Source of the DNA: Viridibacterium sediminicola | Lineage (GTDB): Bacteria > Pseudomonadota > Gammaproteobacteria > Burkholderiales > Rhodocyclaceae | Reading direction: 5' to 3' | Assembly (NCBI RefSeq): GCF_039631295.1 | Contig: NZ_JBDIVE010000014.1 | Location: 1-64,000 of the forward strand | Length of the DNA stretch: 64,000 nt | Shown here: piece after piece, positions 16,490 to 25,296 of the stretch | Position numbering within the stretch: the stretch's first letter is position 1 | Layout of the letters: each line of letters opens with the position of its first letter | Made by a program: the position numbers and the translations under genes | Notes under the pieces: model-generated | Seen by the model: only the letters and a program-made list of their open reading frames with translations | What the model was told of the DNA's origin: nothing | Databases searched by the model: none

Positions 16490-17505
16490 GAGTGGGCATC
16501 TACGCTAGCAAAGACCTGTTCCGGCGAGATGTCATTGAGGCATTTGAGGTGGCCCAGCGGACACTCGCGTTTGAAGCAGGGACTGCATTCGAGCTTGAGC
16601 GAAATGATTTTTGCCTTGGCCGACAGGGGCGGTGTGTAACCAGGGCTGGAGGAGCCGAACAGCGCGGTGAGTGGCACGTCCAGCGCGGCGGCGACGTGCA
16701 TCAGGCCCGAGTCGTTGGTGACCACGTGTCGCGCGCTGGCGATGAGATGCAGGGCTTGATCGAGGCCGGTGACGCCGCACAGATTGTGTGCAGCGCCCGC
16801 ATTTTGCCCACCAGCAAGGTGCACGATTTCATCGCCGACGATGGCGTCCTTCTTCGAGCCGAGCAGCCACACCGGTGTGCCCTGGGCAGCGAGCTGGCGG
16901 GCCAGCGCCGCAAAATGTTGCTCTGGCCAGCGCTTGGCCGGGCCGTATTCGGCGCCGGGGCAGAACACCACGGGCGCCGGGCTGGCGCTCAGACCCAGCG
17001 CTTGCAGGGTCGCGGCGATGTCGCTGGCGCGAACGCTCAGACGCGGTTGCGGCAGGGGACGCGGCAGCGCCTGGCCCGGCACTTCAGCGAGGATCGCATA
17101 ACGTTCGACCTGCAGCGGCAGGGCCGCTTTGTCCAAGCTGTGGCGCACATTGATGAGGCCGTAGCGCGATTCGCCGGTGAAGCCGACGCGCTTTGGGATG
17201 CCGGCGAAAAACGGAATCAGCGCTGATTTGAGCGAGTTGGGCAGCACGTAGGCGGCCGCATAGCCGCGCGCTTTGAGCTGTCGCGCCAGCGCCCAGCGTG
17301 CGCGCAGGCGCAGGGCGCCGTGGCCGAAGGGGTTGTCGAGAATCTCGCCATTGATCTCGGGCATGGCGCGCAGCGTGGCGGCGACCCAGGGCGGCGCGAG
17401 CACGTCGATACGCGCGGCCGGATAGCGCTGGGCTAGGCGCATGAACAGCGGCTGGGCGGCCACCGTATCGCCGATCCACGAGGGGGCGATGATCAGGATG
17501 CGCAT
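16486..17505 (-). CDS. waaF: ADP-heptose:LPS heptosyltransferase II
   Basis: The sequence starts MRILIIAPSWIGDTVAAQPL, the WaaF/family 9 N-terminus with its conserved D in GDTV. The donor domain has VVFCPGAEYGPAKRWP and DSGLMHVAAALDVPLTALFG, the ADP-heptose site. At 339 residues it has the normal length. It adds the second L-glycero-D-manno-heptose to the inner core of lipopolysaccharide at the cytoplasmic face, which shows that this organism makes heptose-containing LPS. Its ATG overlaps the stop of the CYTH gene by one base (TGATG). Confidence 0.93.
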   Translation of the reverse strand: MRILIIAPSWIGDTVAAQPLFMRLAQRYPAARIDVLAPPWVAATLRAMPEINGEILDNPFGHGALRLRARWALARQLKARGYAAAYVLPNSLKSALIPFFAGIPKRVGFTGESRYGLINVRHSLDKAALPLQVERYAILAEVPGQALPRPLPQPRLSVRASDIAATLQALGLSASPAPVVFCPGAEYGPAKRWPEQHFAALARQLAAQGTPVWLLGSKKDAIVGDEIVHLAGGQNAGAAHNLCGVTGLDQALHLIASARHVVTNDSGLMHVAAALDVPLTALFGSSSPGYTPPLSAKAKIISLKLECSPCFKRECPLGHLKCLNDISPEQVFASVDAHS

Positions 17506-18035
17506 CAGGCGACTTCCTTTGGCGTGGTCTCGCGCAGCAGATCGACATAGGCACCGTCGATCAGCGCGCGGGCGTCGATGCCCAGTTCGCGCATCAGCGC
17601 TTCGGCGATGCGCACGCCATCCGCGCTGCTTTGCGTCTCGTCGAGGACCACCTCAAGCTCCATGAAATGGCCCAGGCCCTGCACTTCGTCGAGGTGGATG
17701 CGGGTCTGGCCGGCGAGGAACAGGCTGCGCTGCTTGATGACGCGTCCGCTGATGCCATGCGCCAGGCCCAGTGCTTCGCGCAGGCTGGCGGGCGAAGCGC
17801 TGGGCGACAGCACGTAGAAGGATTCCTTGGGGCCGTGCTGATCGGGGCGCTGGTAGAAGATCAGTTCGCCACGGCCGTCGCCGAAGTCACGCAGCTTCAG
17901 GCGCCCGTTGCTGCAGTGGAAGAAGGTGTCGTCCTGAAAGATGGCAATCGGCCCGCTGTCGGCGATGCGCGCGGCACGCTCGAAGAGGGCGACAGGGTCG
18001 GCAACGCGCGCCTTGATTTCGGTATTTCTTGCCAT
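17505..18035 (-). CDS. CYTH-domain protein (class IV adenylate cyclase/thiamine-triphosphatase-like)
   Basis: This 176-residue single-domain protein starts MARNTEIKARV, the E-x-K strand of the CYTH triphosphate tunnel. It continues with DTFFHCSNGRLKLRDFG, LIFYQRPD and RIHLDEVQGLGHFMELEVVL, which supply the alternating basic and acidic residues of the tunnel barrel. CYTH proteins act on triphosphates (cyclic AMP synthesis, tripolyphosphate or thiamine triphosphate hydrolysis); which reaction applies here is not decidable. The reduced N-terminal ExExK (only E-x-K visible) favours a CyaB-like member. The gene is first in a unit with waaF. Confidence 0.82.
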   Translation of the reverse strand: MARNTEIKARVADPVALFERAARIADSGPIAIFQDDTFFHCSNGRLKLRDFGDGRGELIFYQRPDQHGPKESFYVLSPSASPASLREALGLAHGISGRVIKQRSLFLAGQTRIHLDEVQGLGHFMELEVVLDETQSSADGVRIAEALMRELGIDARALIDGAYVDLLRETTPKEVA

Positions 18036-18059
18036 GCGGAGTCGGAAGGATCCTGTGAA

Positions 18060-18081
18060 AAAGGGCCGCGAACGGCCCTTT
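18060..18081 (-). terminator. Hairpin terminator after the zinc-finger gene
   Basis: AAAGGGCCG and CGGCCCTTT form a perfect nine-base stem with a CGAA tetraloop. On the - strand the stem is followed by a run of T. It lies between the stop of the small zinc-finger gene and the start of the CYTH gene. Confidence 0.7.
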
Positions 18082-18102
18082 CAAGCTGATGCAGCAGTGG
18101 GC

Positions 18103-18300
18103 TCAGTGGCCCTTCGGTGCTTCGCCCTGCAATACATAATGCGCGCCGCAGTACGGGCACTTGGCATCGCCCGTCTTGGTGACATCGAGGAAGACACGCG
18201 GATGGCGTGCCCACAGCGGTGCGTCAGGCTGCGGACAGTGCAGGGGCAGTTCGTGCGCGCTCACTGCGATGGGTTGCGTTTTGTCTTGGTTTTCCGGCAT
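18103..18300 (-). CDS. Small zinc-finger protein (zf-CHCC family)
   Basis: The 65-residue protein has LHCPQPDAPLWARHPRVFLD followed by CPYCGAHYVL. The Cys-...-His-...-Cys-x2-Cys arrangement (C in LHCP, H in RHPRVFLD, CPYC) is that of the zf-CHCC family, which includes bacterial relatives of the NDUFS6 subunit of complex I. Such genes are common next to ilvE in betaproteobacteria. It probably binds one zinc; its function is not known. AAGGAG precedes the ATG. Confidence 0.85.
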   Translation of the reverse strand: MPENQDKTQPIAVSAHELPLHCPQPDAPLWARHPRVFLDVTKTGDAKCPYCGAHYVLQGEAPKGH

Positions 18301-18355
18301 GAGAACTCCTTGACTCAGTGGAGGCAGTTTTTTTGAACGAATGCGTGTGCGTGTG

Positions 18356-18470
18356 ATGGGGCAGAAATCGTCGCGAGCGCGCCGAGGCTGACAGGAGAAG
18401 CGCAGCCGTACGCAGGTACGGTGAGCATCGCAGTGTCAGGATCGGCGGGCGCAGTAGATTTATGCCCCAT
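18356..18470. repeat. 115-bp imperfect palindrome between ilvE and the zinc-finger gene
   Basis: The outer arms ATGGGGCAGAAATC (18356-18369) and GATTTATGCCCCAT (18457-18470) pair at 13 of 14 positions. Inside them CGCCGA-x2-CTGACA pairs with TGTCAG-x2-TCGGCG, and the centre CCGTACGCAGGTACGG closes a small hairpin. The right end touches the ilvE stop codon. It could fold as a long hairpin in RNA, protecting or ending the ilvE mRNA, or be a REP/MITE-like element. No second copy was seen in the window. Confidence 0.65.
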
Positions 18471-19390
18471 CAGACAAATGCCAGCCAGGCATCGTGCTCG
18501 GGCAGGCGGCCATTGACGAGGTCGAAGAAGCGGGCCTGGATCTTCTCGGTGATCGGGCCACGCGAGCCGATGCCGATCTGGCGATTGTCCAGCTCGCGGA
18601 TCGGCGTCACTTCGGCGGCGGTGCCGGTGAAGAAGGCTTCGTCAGCGATGTAGATGTCGTCGCGGGTGAGGCGGCGGGTCTGCACCGTGTAGCCGAGTTC
18701 CTTGGCCAGGGTGTGGATGGTGTTGCGGGTGATGCCCATCAGCGCCGAGGCGATCTCGGGTTCGTAGATCACGCCGTCCTTGATGACGAAGAGGTTCTCG
18801 CCAGCGCCTTCAGCCACGAAGCCTTCGGTGTCGAGCAGCAGGGCTTCGTCGTAGCCGTCTTGCGTGGCTTCGAGGTTGGCGATGATCGAGTTGGCGTAGG
18901 TCGAAGCGGCCTTGGCACGCGCCATTGTCACATTGACGTGGTGGCGGGCGTAGGACGAAGTCTTCACGCGGATGCCTTTTTCCAGACCCTCCGCGCCCAG
19001 GTAGGCGCCCCAGGGCCAGGCGGCGATGGCCACATGCACGGTGGCGCCGCGTGTCGAGATGCCCATCTTCTCCGAGCCGTAGAAGGCGATCGGGCGCAGG
19101 TAGCAGCTCTCGAGCTTGTTGGCGCGCACGACTTCCTTCTGCGCTTCGTTGATCTCGTCCTTGGAGAACGGGATCTTCATCATGTAGATGTGGGCCGAAT
19201 TGAACAGCCGGTCGGTGTGTTCCTTGAGGCGGAAGATCGCCGTGCCACGATTGGTGTTGTAAGCGCGCACGCCTTCGAACACCGACAGGCCGTAGTGCAG
19301 GGAGTGCGTCAGTACGTGCGTGGTTGCCTCGCGCCAAGGCACAAGCTTGCCATCCATCCAGATGAATCCGTCGCGATCAGCCATCGACAT
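18470..19390 (-). CDS. ilvE: Branched-chain amino acid aminotransferase
   Basis: The 306-residue protein belongs to fold-type IV PLP enzymes: DGFIWMDGKLVPWREATTHV, HSLHYGLSVFEGVRAY, then the lysine segment MARAKAASTYANS and the cofactor-phosphate segment EGFVAEGAGENLFVI. It interconverts leucine, isoleucine and valine with their 2-oxo acids using 2-oxoglutarate. Its length equals that of E. coli IlvE (309). AAGGGGAG lies eight bases before the first ATG; a second in-frame ATG follows six bases later. The stop codon touches the large palindrome. It is divergent from nudJ. Confidence 0.94.
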   Translation of the reverse strand: MSMADRDGFIWMDGKLVPWREATTHVLTHSLHYGLSVFEGVRAYNTNRGTAIFRLKEHTDRLFNSAHIYMMKIPFSKDEINEAQKEVVRANKLESCYLRPIAFYGSEKMGISTRGATVHVAIAAWPWGAYLGAEGLEKGIRVKTSSYARHHVNVTMARAKAASTYANSIIANLEATQDGYDEALLLDTEGFVAEGAGENLFVIKDGVIYEPEIASALMGITRNTIHTLAKELGYTVQTRRLTRDDIYIADEAFFTGTAAEVTPIRELDNRQIGIGSRGPITEKIQARFFDLVNGRLPEHDAWLAFV

Positions 19391-19495
19391 GAGCCTTGCT
19401 CCCCTTCAGTTTTCGGTCAAAGACGCGATTTTAGCGCAAGCGGACCCTTTGGACGAGACGTAGAATGTCGGCTTTGGCGTTCAACGGAGTTCGGC

Positions 19496-19942
19496 ATGGT
19501 CTGGAGACCCGATGTGACGGTTGCTGCCGTCGTGCAGCGCGAGGGGCGCTTCCTGATGGTCGAGGAACATACTGACCAGGGAATTCGTCTGAATCAGCCC
19601 GCCGGCCACCTTGAAGCGGGGGAATCCCTGCTCGCCGCCTGCATCCGCGAGGCGCTGGAAGAAACGGCGCACCGCGTCGTGCCGACGGCCCTGGTCGGCA
19701 TTTACCAGTGGCCGCGTCCGGATCGTGATCTGACCTACCTGCGCTTTGCTTTTGCCTGTGAGCTGCGCGGGCATGAGAGCAGCCTTGCGCTGGACACCGG
19801 CATCATCGGCGCGGTGTGGCTGACGCCTGAAGAGCTGGAAGAGCAGGAAGCGCGGCACCGCAGCCCGTTGGTGATGCAATGCGTGCGTGATTACCTGGCG
19901 GGGCAGGCTTTCCCGCTGGAACTGATCAGGCATTACGACTGA
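19496..19942 (+). CDS. nudJ: Nudix hydrolase, NudJ type (phosphatase of thiamine intermediates)
   Basis: The 148-residue protein has the Nudix box [20 protein letters not shown] followed by T (Gx5Ex7REUxEE), with the metal-binding RExxEE. The N-terminus ([20 protein letters not shown]) and the C-terminal QCVRDYLAG region fit NudJ, which in E. coli hydrolyses hydroxymethylpyrimidine pyrophosphate and nucleoside tri-/diphosphates. As in enterobacteria, it is directly followed by mnmA. The ATG at 19496 has GGAG six bases upstream. The frame stays open far upstream, but that part is antisense to ilvE. Confidence 0.87.
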   Translation: MVWRPDVTVAAVVQREGRFLMVEEHTDQGIRLNQPAGHLEAGESLLAACIREALEETAHRVVPTALVGIYQWPRPDRDLTYLRFAFACELRGHESSLALDTGIIGAVWLTPEELEEQEARHRSPLVMQCVRDYLAGQAFPLELIRHYD

Positions 19943-19980
19943 GGCGCGCTGCGCCCGCAATGAAGTGGAACGGATTCGAT

Positions 19981-21126
19981 ATGGCAGTGGACGGTAATGG
20001 AATGAAGGTCGTGGTCGGCATGTCCGGCGGCGTGGACTCGGCGGTGGCGGCGCTTCTGCTCAAGCAGCAGGGCTACGAGGTCACCGGCTTGTTCATGAAG
20101 AACTGGGAAGACGATGACGACAGCGAATACTGTTCGACCCGCGAAGATCTGGTCGACGTTGCCTCGGTCTGCGACGTGATCGGCATCGACCTGGAAGTCG
20201 TCAACTTCAGCAAGGAATACAAGGACCGCGTGTTCGCCGACTTCCTGCGCGAGTACGAAGCCGGCCGCACGCCCAATCCGGACGTGCTGTGCAATAGCGA
20301 GATCAAGTTCAAGGCCTTTCTCGATCACGCCATGCAGCTGGGTGCCGAGAAGATCGCCACCGGCCACTATGCCGGCGTGCGCGAGTGGCGCAGTGACGGG
20401 CGCACCGAATTCCAGTTGCTGAAAGCGGAAGACGGCACCAAGGACCAGAGCTACTTCCTTTATCGCTTGAACCAGGCGCAGCTGGCGAAGACAATCTTCC
20501 CGCTGGCCAATGTCTACAAGCGCGATGTGCGCGGCATCGCCGAGAAAGCCGGCCTGCATGTGCATGACAAAAAGGATTCGACCGGCATCTGCTTCATCGG
20601 CGAACGCCCGTTCCGCGAATTCCTGATGCGCTACCTGCCGACCAAGCCGGGCGAAATTCGCGCGCTCGACGACAACCGCCTGCTCGGCGAGCACGAAGGC
20701 CTGATGTACCACACCATCGGCCAGCGCAAGGGCCTGCACATTGGCGGCATCAAGGGCAATGACACGGCCGGCGAGCACGACGCCTGGTACGTGGCGGCCA
20801 AGGACATGAAGGCCAATGTGCTCTACGCCGTGCAAGGTCACGAACACCCGGCACTGCAGCGCGAGCGCCTGATCGCCGGCGACCTCAACTGGATCGCTGG
20901 CCGCGCGCCGCGCACCAACTGGGTCTACACCGCCAAGCCGCGCTACCGCACGCCGGACCAACCCTGCGAGATCGACGCGCTGAGCGAAACCCAGGCCGAA
21001 ATCGCCTTCGCTGCACCGCAATGGGCGGTCACGCCGGGGCAGTCGGTGGTGCTCTACGAGAGCCGCGTGTGTCTGGGTGGCGGTATCATCATGAATGCAG
21101 CACTGGATGCGTTGGCATCTGTGTGA
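19981..21126 (+). CDS. mnmA: tRNA-specific 2-thiouridylase
   Basis: The N-terminal PP-loop SGGVDSAV (ATP pyrophosphatase), [20 protein letters not shown] with the first catalytic Cys, and [17 protein letters not shown] with the second Cys identify MnmA. It thiolates U34 of tRNA-Lys, -Glu and -Gln using sulfur relayed from the cysteine desulfurase chain. From the ATG at 19981 the product is 381 residues; starts at 19960 and 20002 are possible, and the last, [10 protein letters not shown], gives 374 residues, closest to the 368 of E. coli. The gene follows nudJ by 38 bases and converges on the tartrate dehydrogenase gene. Confidence 0.95.
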   Translation: MAVDGNGMKVVVGMSGGVDSAVAALLLKQQGYEVTGLFMKNWEDDDDSEYCSTREDLVDVASVCDVIGIDLEVVNFSKEYKDRVFADFLREYEAGRTPNPDVLCNSEIKFKAFLDHAMQLGAEKIATGHYAGVREWRSDGRTEFQLLKAEDGTKDQSYFLYRLNQAQLAKTIFPLANVYKRDVRGIAEKAGLHVHDKKDSTGICFIGERPFREFLMRYLPTKPGEIRALDDNRLLGEHEGLMYHTIGQRKGLHIGGIKGNDTAGEHDAWYVAAKDMKANVLYAVQGHEHPALQRERLIAGDLNWIAGRAPRTNWVYTAKPRYRTPDQPCEIDALSETQAEIAFAAPQWAVTPGQSVVLYESRVCLGGGIIMNAALDALASV

Positions 21127-21156
21127 TTCCTGCGTAAGGCAGACGGAGAAAAGAAC

Positions 21157-21195
21157 ACGGCCCCCTGTGCGTCTTGGTGACGCTCAGGGGGCCGT
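21157..21195. terminator. Strong bidirectional hairpin between mnmA and the tartrate dehydrogenase gene
   Basis: ACGGCCCCCTG (21157-21167) pairs perfectly with CAGGGGGCCGT (21185-21195). The loop contains a second stem, GCGTC with GACGC. It lies between two convergent genes and can stop transcription from both sides. T-runs are short, so it may need Rho or act as a barrier. Confidence 0.7.
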
Positions 21196-21211
21196 TAGCT
21201 ATTGCACGGAC

Positions 21212-22285
21212 TCAGGCGTGTGCGGCCAGATAGGCGCATACCGCTTCGGTGACTTGCACCGTTGTTGCGGTGCCACCCAGATCACGCGTGTGCAGTGCCG
21301 GGTTGGCCGTGACGTGCTCGATGGCCTTCATCAAGCGTGCCGCCGCTTCAGGCTCGCCGATGTGCTCAAGCAACATCACTGCAGACCAGAAAGTGCCGAC
21401 GGGATTGGCCAGACCTTTACCCATGATGTCGAAAGCCGAGCCGTGGATCGGTTCGAACATCGACGGATAGCGACGCTCCGGATCGATGTTGCCGGTTGGT
21501 GCAATGCCCATGCTGCCCGCCAGTGCGGCGGCCAGGTCGCTGAGGATGTCGGCGTGCAGATTGGTGGCGACAATCACGTCCAGCGAGGCCGGGCGATTGA
21601 CCATGCGGACGGTCGAGGCGTCGACCAGTTCCTTGTCCCATTTGACGTCGGGGAATTCGGTCGAGATTTCCTTGGCGATCTGGTCCCACATGACCATTGC
21701 ATGGCGCTGGGCGTTGCTCTTTGTGATCACCGTGAGCAGCTTGCGCGGACGTGATTGCGCCAGCTTGAATGCGAAACGCATGATCCGCTCGACGCCGACA
21801 CGGGTCATCATCGACAGGTCCGTCGCAGCCTCGATCGGGTGGCCTTGGTGCACACGACCGCCCACACCCGAGTATTCCCCTTCGGAGTTTTCGCGCACGA
21901 TCACCCAGTTCAGGTCTTCTGTCTTGCAGCGCTTGAGCGGCGCATCGATGCCCGGAAGAATGCGCGTGGGGCGCACATTGGCGTATTGATCAAAGCCCTG
22001 ACAGATCTTCAGGCGCAGGCCCCACAGCGTGATGTGATCGGCGATGTCCGGGTCGCCAGCGGAGCCGAAGAGAATCGCATCCTTGTTGCGCAGGAGCTCA
22101 AGACCGTTGTCGGGCATCATGACGTTGTGGATGCGGTAGTAGTCGCCACCCCAGTCGAAATCCTCGAATTCGAAATTGAACGTGCTGCTGGTCTTGGCCA
22201 GTGCGGCCAGAACCTGGCGGCCGGCGGGAACCACTTCCTTGCCGATGCCGTCGCCCGGAATCGTGGCAATGCGATATGTCTTCAT
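21212..22285 (-). CDS. ttuC: Tartrate dehydrogenase/decarboxylase (isopropylmalate dehydrogenase family)
   Basis: The 357-residue protein belongs to the beta-decarboxylating dehydrogenase family: IATIPGDGIGKEVVPAGRQV, ILFGSAGDPDIADHITLWG, the substrate loop VIVRENSEGEYSGVGG, and the metal/NAD region DILSDLAAALAGSMGIAPTG and EPIHGSAFDIMGKG. RENSEGEYSG and the conserved tryptophan-rich start (DFDWGGDYY) mark the tartrate dehydrogenase subgroup, which oxidises tartrate or D-malate with NAD and Mn. I chose the ATG at 22285, six bases after AAGGTG; a GTG at 22294 is also in frame. The divergent DctA gene and nearby TtuD gene support tartrate use. D-malate dehydrogenase (DmlA) is the alternative. 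Confidence 0.85.
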   Translation of the reverse strand: MKTYRIATIPGDGIGKEVVPAGRQVLAALAKTSSTFNFEFEDFDWGGDYYRIHNVMMPDNGLELLRNKDAILFGSAGDPDIADHITLWGLRLKICQGFDQYANVRPTRILPGIDAPLKRCKTEDLNWVIVRENSEGEYSGVGGRVHQGHPIEAATDLSMMTRVGVERIMRFAFKLAQSRPRKLLTVITKSNAQRHAMVMWDQIAKEISTEFPDVKWDKELVDASTVRMVNRPASLDVIVATNLHADILSDLAAALAGSMGIAPTGNIDPERRYPSMFEPIHGSAFDIMGKGLANPVGTFWSAVMLLEHIGEPEAAARLMKAIEHVTANPALHTRDLGGTATTVQVTEAVCAYLAAHA

Positions 22286-22739
22286 TGTTAGCACCTTGTG
22301 TTGTGAATGGTGGGGCCATTGTAGGAATGCAGCTTCCCCAGACCCGCCGCCAGACTTAATTCATAGATAACCTGGATTTATCAATCGGCTTGGTGTGCTT
22401 CGGTGCGCAGCGATGCGCCGGGCAATGCCGTGCCTTGCGCACGGGCCGTCTCTCCGATGCCTGGCGGCTGGGTGCTGATTCTGCAATCAGGTTGGCCAGC
22501 TTGATCAAGTGCGGGCACTGCCTGCGGGCCTCCACGCACAGCGTGTCCGTGTCTTGTTGGATAAATTTTGTTTATTGTTGCAATTATTAACTTTATGGAC
22601 AGAGCGAAGTGAATGTTGGCTGATCTGGCGAGGGAGGCTCACGGCTACAGTCTGCACAGCGTTCGATAGGCAGAAGGTATCGATCGTGGGGACATAAAAG
22701 CACTTTCATACATTATTCCAAGTGCATTAAGGAGGAGCC
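22286..22739. promoter_or_regulatory. Divergent promoter region with candidate LysR-type operator
   Basis: This region lies between the tartrate dehydrogenase and symporter starts. ATAGATAA (22363-22370) and TTATCAAT (22378-22385) form an inverted repeat with a 7-bp spacer (7 of 8 bases pair; core GATAA-N7-TTATC). This is the size of a LysR-type recognition site, about 78 bases upstream of the dehydrogenase start. A GATAACC half-site also occurs next to the start of the LysR gene at about 25045. The 100 bases before the symporter are AT-rich and probably hold its promoter, and AAGGAGGAG precedes its ATG. Nothing else was recognised. Confidence 0.5.
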
Positions 22740-24071
22740 ATGTTGTTGTCTAGATTCAAGTCTCTCTACGTCCAGGTGATTACCGGCGTGTTGTTGGGGG
22801 TGCTGGTCGGCGCGTTCGAACCGGCAATTGGCGCGCAATTGAAGCCGTTCAGCACGGTGTTCATCAGCTTGATCAAAATGGTGTTTGCGCCGGTCATCTT
22901 CGCCACGGTTGTTCTGGGCATTGCGAAGATGGAGAGCATGAAGGAGCTGGGCAAGGTCGGCGGTGCGGCCTTGCTGTACTTTGAAATTCTGTCCACGCTG
23001 GCCTTGGCGCTTGGCCTGGTGCTTGTGAATATCATGCAGCCGGGTGTGGGTATGAATATTGATGCTTCGACGCTGGACTCGCACGCCATCGCGGCCTACA
23101 CCAATGCGCCCAAGATGGCTTCGGGGATGGACTTTTTCCTCGGCATTTTCCCGACCAGCGTTATCGATGCCTTCGCGAAAAACAACATTCTGCAAATCCT
23201 GACCTTCTCGATCTTCTTCGGTGTTGCCCTGTCTCATTCTGGCAAGCGTGGCAAGATCGTTGTGGAGGTGCTCGACTCTTTTGCCAATGCCATGTTCAAG
23301 ATCGTGAACATGGTCATGCGTTATGCGCCGATTGCTGCATTTGGCGCGGTGTCCTTCACGGTCGGCAAATATGGTCTGGGTACCCTGGTGCAGCTGGGCA
23401 AGTTGATGGGGACGATGTACCTGACGTGTACCGTCTTTGTATTTGTCATTCTCGGCCTGGTGTGTCGCGTGTTTGGCCTGCGGATTACCAAGGTTCTGGT
23501 CTACATCAAGGATGAGATCTTCGTGCTGTTGGGCACCGCTTCTTCGGAGTCCGTGGTGCCGCAATGCATGCGCAAGATGGAGCATGCCGGAGTCAGCAAA
23601 TCCGTTGTCGGCCTGGTGATTCCCTCTGGCCTGACGTTCAATCCTGACGGGCAGTGCATCTATTTCACCATGGCTGCCATTTTCATTGCCCAGGCGACCA
23701 ATACGCCCCTGACCCTGACGGATCAGCTGATTGTTCTGAGCGTGTTGCTGCTGACCTCCAAGGGTTCGGCCGGGGTGTCGGGAACGGCATTCATTACCTT
23801 GGCGGCCACCCTCGCGTCTCTTGGCAAGATCCCGGTGGCTGGCATGGTTTTGCTGCTGGGTGTTGATATGTTCATGGGGCAGGCGCGTGCCATCACCAAT
23901 ACGATTGGCAACTGTGTGGCGACCCTGGTTGTCGGCAAGCTTGTAGGCTCGCTCGACAAGGAGAAGATGGATGCCGCGCTGAATACCCCGATGACGCAGG
24001 ATCGGCTGGCCGAGATCTACGCCGGCGCGGGGACCGGCGACGACCATGCTCCGCTGCCCGCCGCCGGCTGA
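22740..24071 (+). CDS. C4-dicarboxylate:cation symporter, DctA family
   Basis: The 443-residue protein has eight or more membrane segments plus the family's re-entrant loops: FISLIKMVFAPVIFATVVLG near the N-terminus, LGTASSESVVPQCMRKME (serine-rich loop HP1 region), GLVIPSGLTFNPDGQCIYF and LTSKGSAGVSGTAFITLAAT (HP2 region). These match the DAACS family, where DctA imports succinate, fumarate and malate with protons or sodium. Being divergent from a tartrate/malate-type dehydrogenase, it may carry tartrate or D-malate. AAGGAGGAG lies just before the ATG. The gene ends in a Pro/Ala tail. Confidence 0.92.
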   Translation: MLLSRFKSLYVQVITGVLLGVLVGAFEPAIGAQLKPFSTVFISLIKMVFAPVIFATVVLGIAKMESMKELGKVGGAALLYFEILSTLALALGLVLVNIMQPGVGMNIDASTLDSHAIAAYTNAPKMASGMDFFLGIFPTSVIDAFAKNNILQILTFSIFFGVALSHSGKRGKIVVEVLDSFANAMFKIVNMVMRYAPIAAFGAVSFTVGKYGLGTLVQLGKLMGTMYLTCTVFVFVILGLVCRVFGLRITKVLVYIKDEIFVLLGTASSESVVPQCMRKMEHAGVSKSVVGLVIPSGLTFNPDGQCIYFTMAAIFIAQATNTPLTLTDQLIVLSVLLLTSKGSAGVSGTAFITLAATLASLGKIPVAGMVLLLGVDMFMGQARAITNTIGNCVATLVVGKLVGSLDKEKMDAALNTPMTQDRLAEIYAGAGTGDDHAPLPAAG

Positions 24072-24103
24072 TCCATCGCTTGCGTCTTAGCAGGGTGTGA
24101 TCT

Positions 24104-24134
24104 GAGGAGAGGCGCCTTACCAGCGTCTCTCCTC
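24104..24134. terminator. Hairpin between convergent symporter and LysR genes
   Basis: GAGGAGAGGCGC pairs with GCGTCTCTCCTC (one G-U pair) across a seven-base loop. It overlaps the last codons of the LysR gene and lies 33 bases after the symporter stop, so it may end both transcripts. Confidence 0.5.
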
Positions 24135-25040
24135 CTGATTTGGCGAGTCAGGCGGGACGGCGAACTCGGCAACCAGAAAATCGATGAAGGCCTTTACCTT
24201 GGCCGACAGGTAGTGACGCTCCGGATAGACCGCGTAGATATTGGCCTGGGGCAATTCATAGTCTTCCAGCAGACGTACCAGGCGTCCGCTACGCAAATAC
24301 TTCGCGATATCCCATTCCGCGCGCATCAGGATGCCGTGGCCTTCTAGTGCCCACATCAGGGCCACTTCGCCATCGTTACAGCTGAGGTTGCCGCGCACCT
24401 TGACCGTCGTCGATTGCCCCTCGTGTGTGAAGCGCCAGATCCCGTAAGCCGTGTCGTTCTGACGCAGCACGATGCAGTTGTGGCGAGTCAGGTCTTCAGG
24501 CGTTTGCGGGGCGGGAAACTGGGCCAGATATTTGGGTGCCGCGCAGAGAAAGCGCTGGTTCGGTGCGATCTTGCGAGCAATGATGCGTGAGTCCGGCGGT
24601 TCGCCAAAGCGGACCACGACATCGAATTCTCCCTCGCTGAGGCTTTGCGGACGATCCGTCAGGATCAGCTGTACTTCGACTTCCGGATACTGCTTGAGAA
24701 ACGCGGAAATTCGCGGGGCGATATAGCAGCGCCCGAAGCCGAGCGTGGTGTTCACCCGCAGCAAGCCTTTCGGGGCGACGCGGCTGCTGGTGACCATCTG
24801 CTCCATTTCTTCGATCTCGGAGAGGATGCGTTGCGCATGGCTCAGATAGACCTCGCCCTCGTTGGTGACGCTGATCCGGCGTGTCGTGCGGTTCAGCAGG
24901 CGAACGCCGAGGCGTGCCTCCAGCTGCGCAAGCCGTTTGCTGACGGCCGGTGGCGTGAGGTCCAGTTCGCGTGCCGCAGCGGTCAGGCTGCCAAGCTTCA
25001 CCACTTGTGTAAAAAACTTCAGTTCAGACAGCGTGCTCAT
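24117..25040 (-). CDS. LysR-family transcriptional regulator of the tartrate locus
   Basis: The 307-residue protein begins MSTLSELKFFTQVVKLGSL and has the LysR helix-turn-helix TAAARELDLTPPAVSKRLAQ, followed by LNRTTRRISVTNEGEVYL and a LysR substrate-binding domain (LRVNTTLGFGRCYIAPRISA, EGEFDVVVRFGEPPDS). This looks like a TtuA/DmlR-type activator of tartrate or D-malate genes. The frame is open to 25310 upstream, but residues before MSTL have no family match and cover the divergent promoter. It sits between the symporter and the glycerate kinase gene, and a GATAACC half-site at its start suggests autoregulation. Confidence 0.88.
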   Translation of the reverse strand: MSTLSELKFFTQVVKLGSLTAAARELDLTPPAVSKRLAQLEARLGVRLLNRTTRRISVTNEGEVYLSHAQRILSEIEEMEQMVTSSRVAPKGLLRVNTTLGFGRCYIAPRISAFLKQYPEVEVQLILTDRPQSLSEGEFDVVVRFGEPPDSRIIARKIAPNQRFLCAAPKYLAQFPAPQTPEDLTRHNCIVLRQNDTAYGIWRFTHEGQSTTVKVRGNLSCNDGEVALMWALEGHGILMRAEWDIAKYLRSGRLVRLLEDYELPQANIYAVYPERHYLSAKVKAFIDFLVAEFAVPPDSPNQEERRW

Positions 25041-25296
25041 TGATTGATAACCCAATGGAACCAACAGAGTGATTTTCAGGCGGCCAAGCAGCTTGGTCTT
25101 TGCCTTAAATTCAATCGGGCAAGGCCGCTGCACAAGCGCTTCGTGCAGAGCGCTGGCAACCGCTGCCTTGCGTCGCGCTTCAGGCGGGTCTCGCATGTTA
25201 CGCCCGATGCCTGCAAGCATAAAAGAACAGAACGGCATTTCAGCGCGAAGCCAGAACACCCGGGTTTTGTGGATGCCATGATGAAGGAGACTCGCT

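Noticed and set aside
18494..19495. Open frame that extends the Nudix gene about 330 codons upstream on the + strand
   Set aside because: It is antisense to ilvE, has no domain, and a ribosome binding site and conserved N-terminus put the start at 19496.
22713..24047. 444-codon open frame antisense to the symporter gene
   Set aside because: His/Gln/Arg-rich shadow of a GC-rich gene; the + strand encodes a clear DctA-type protein.
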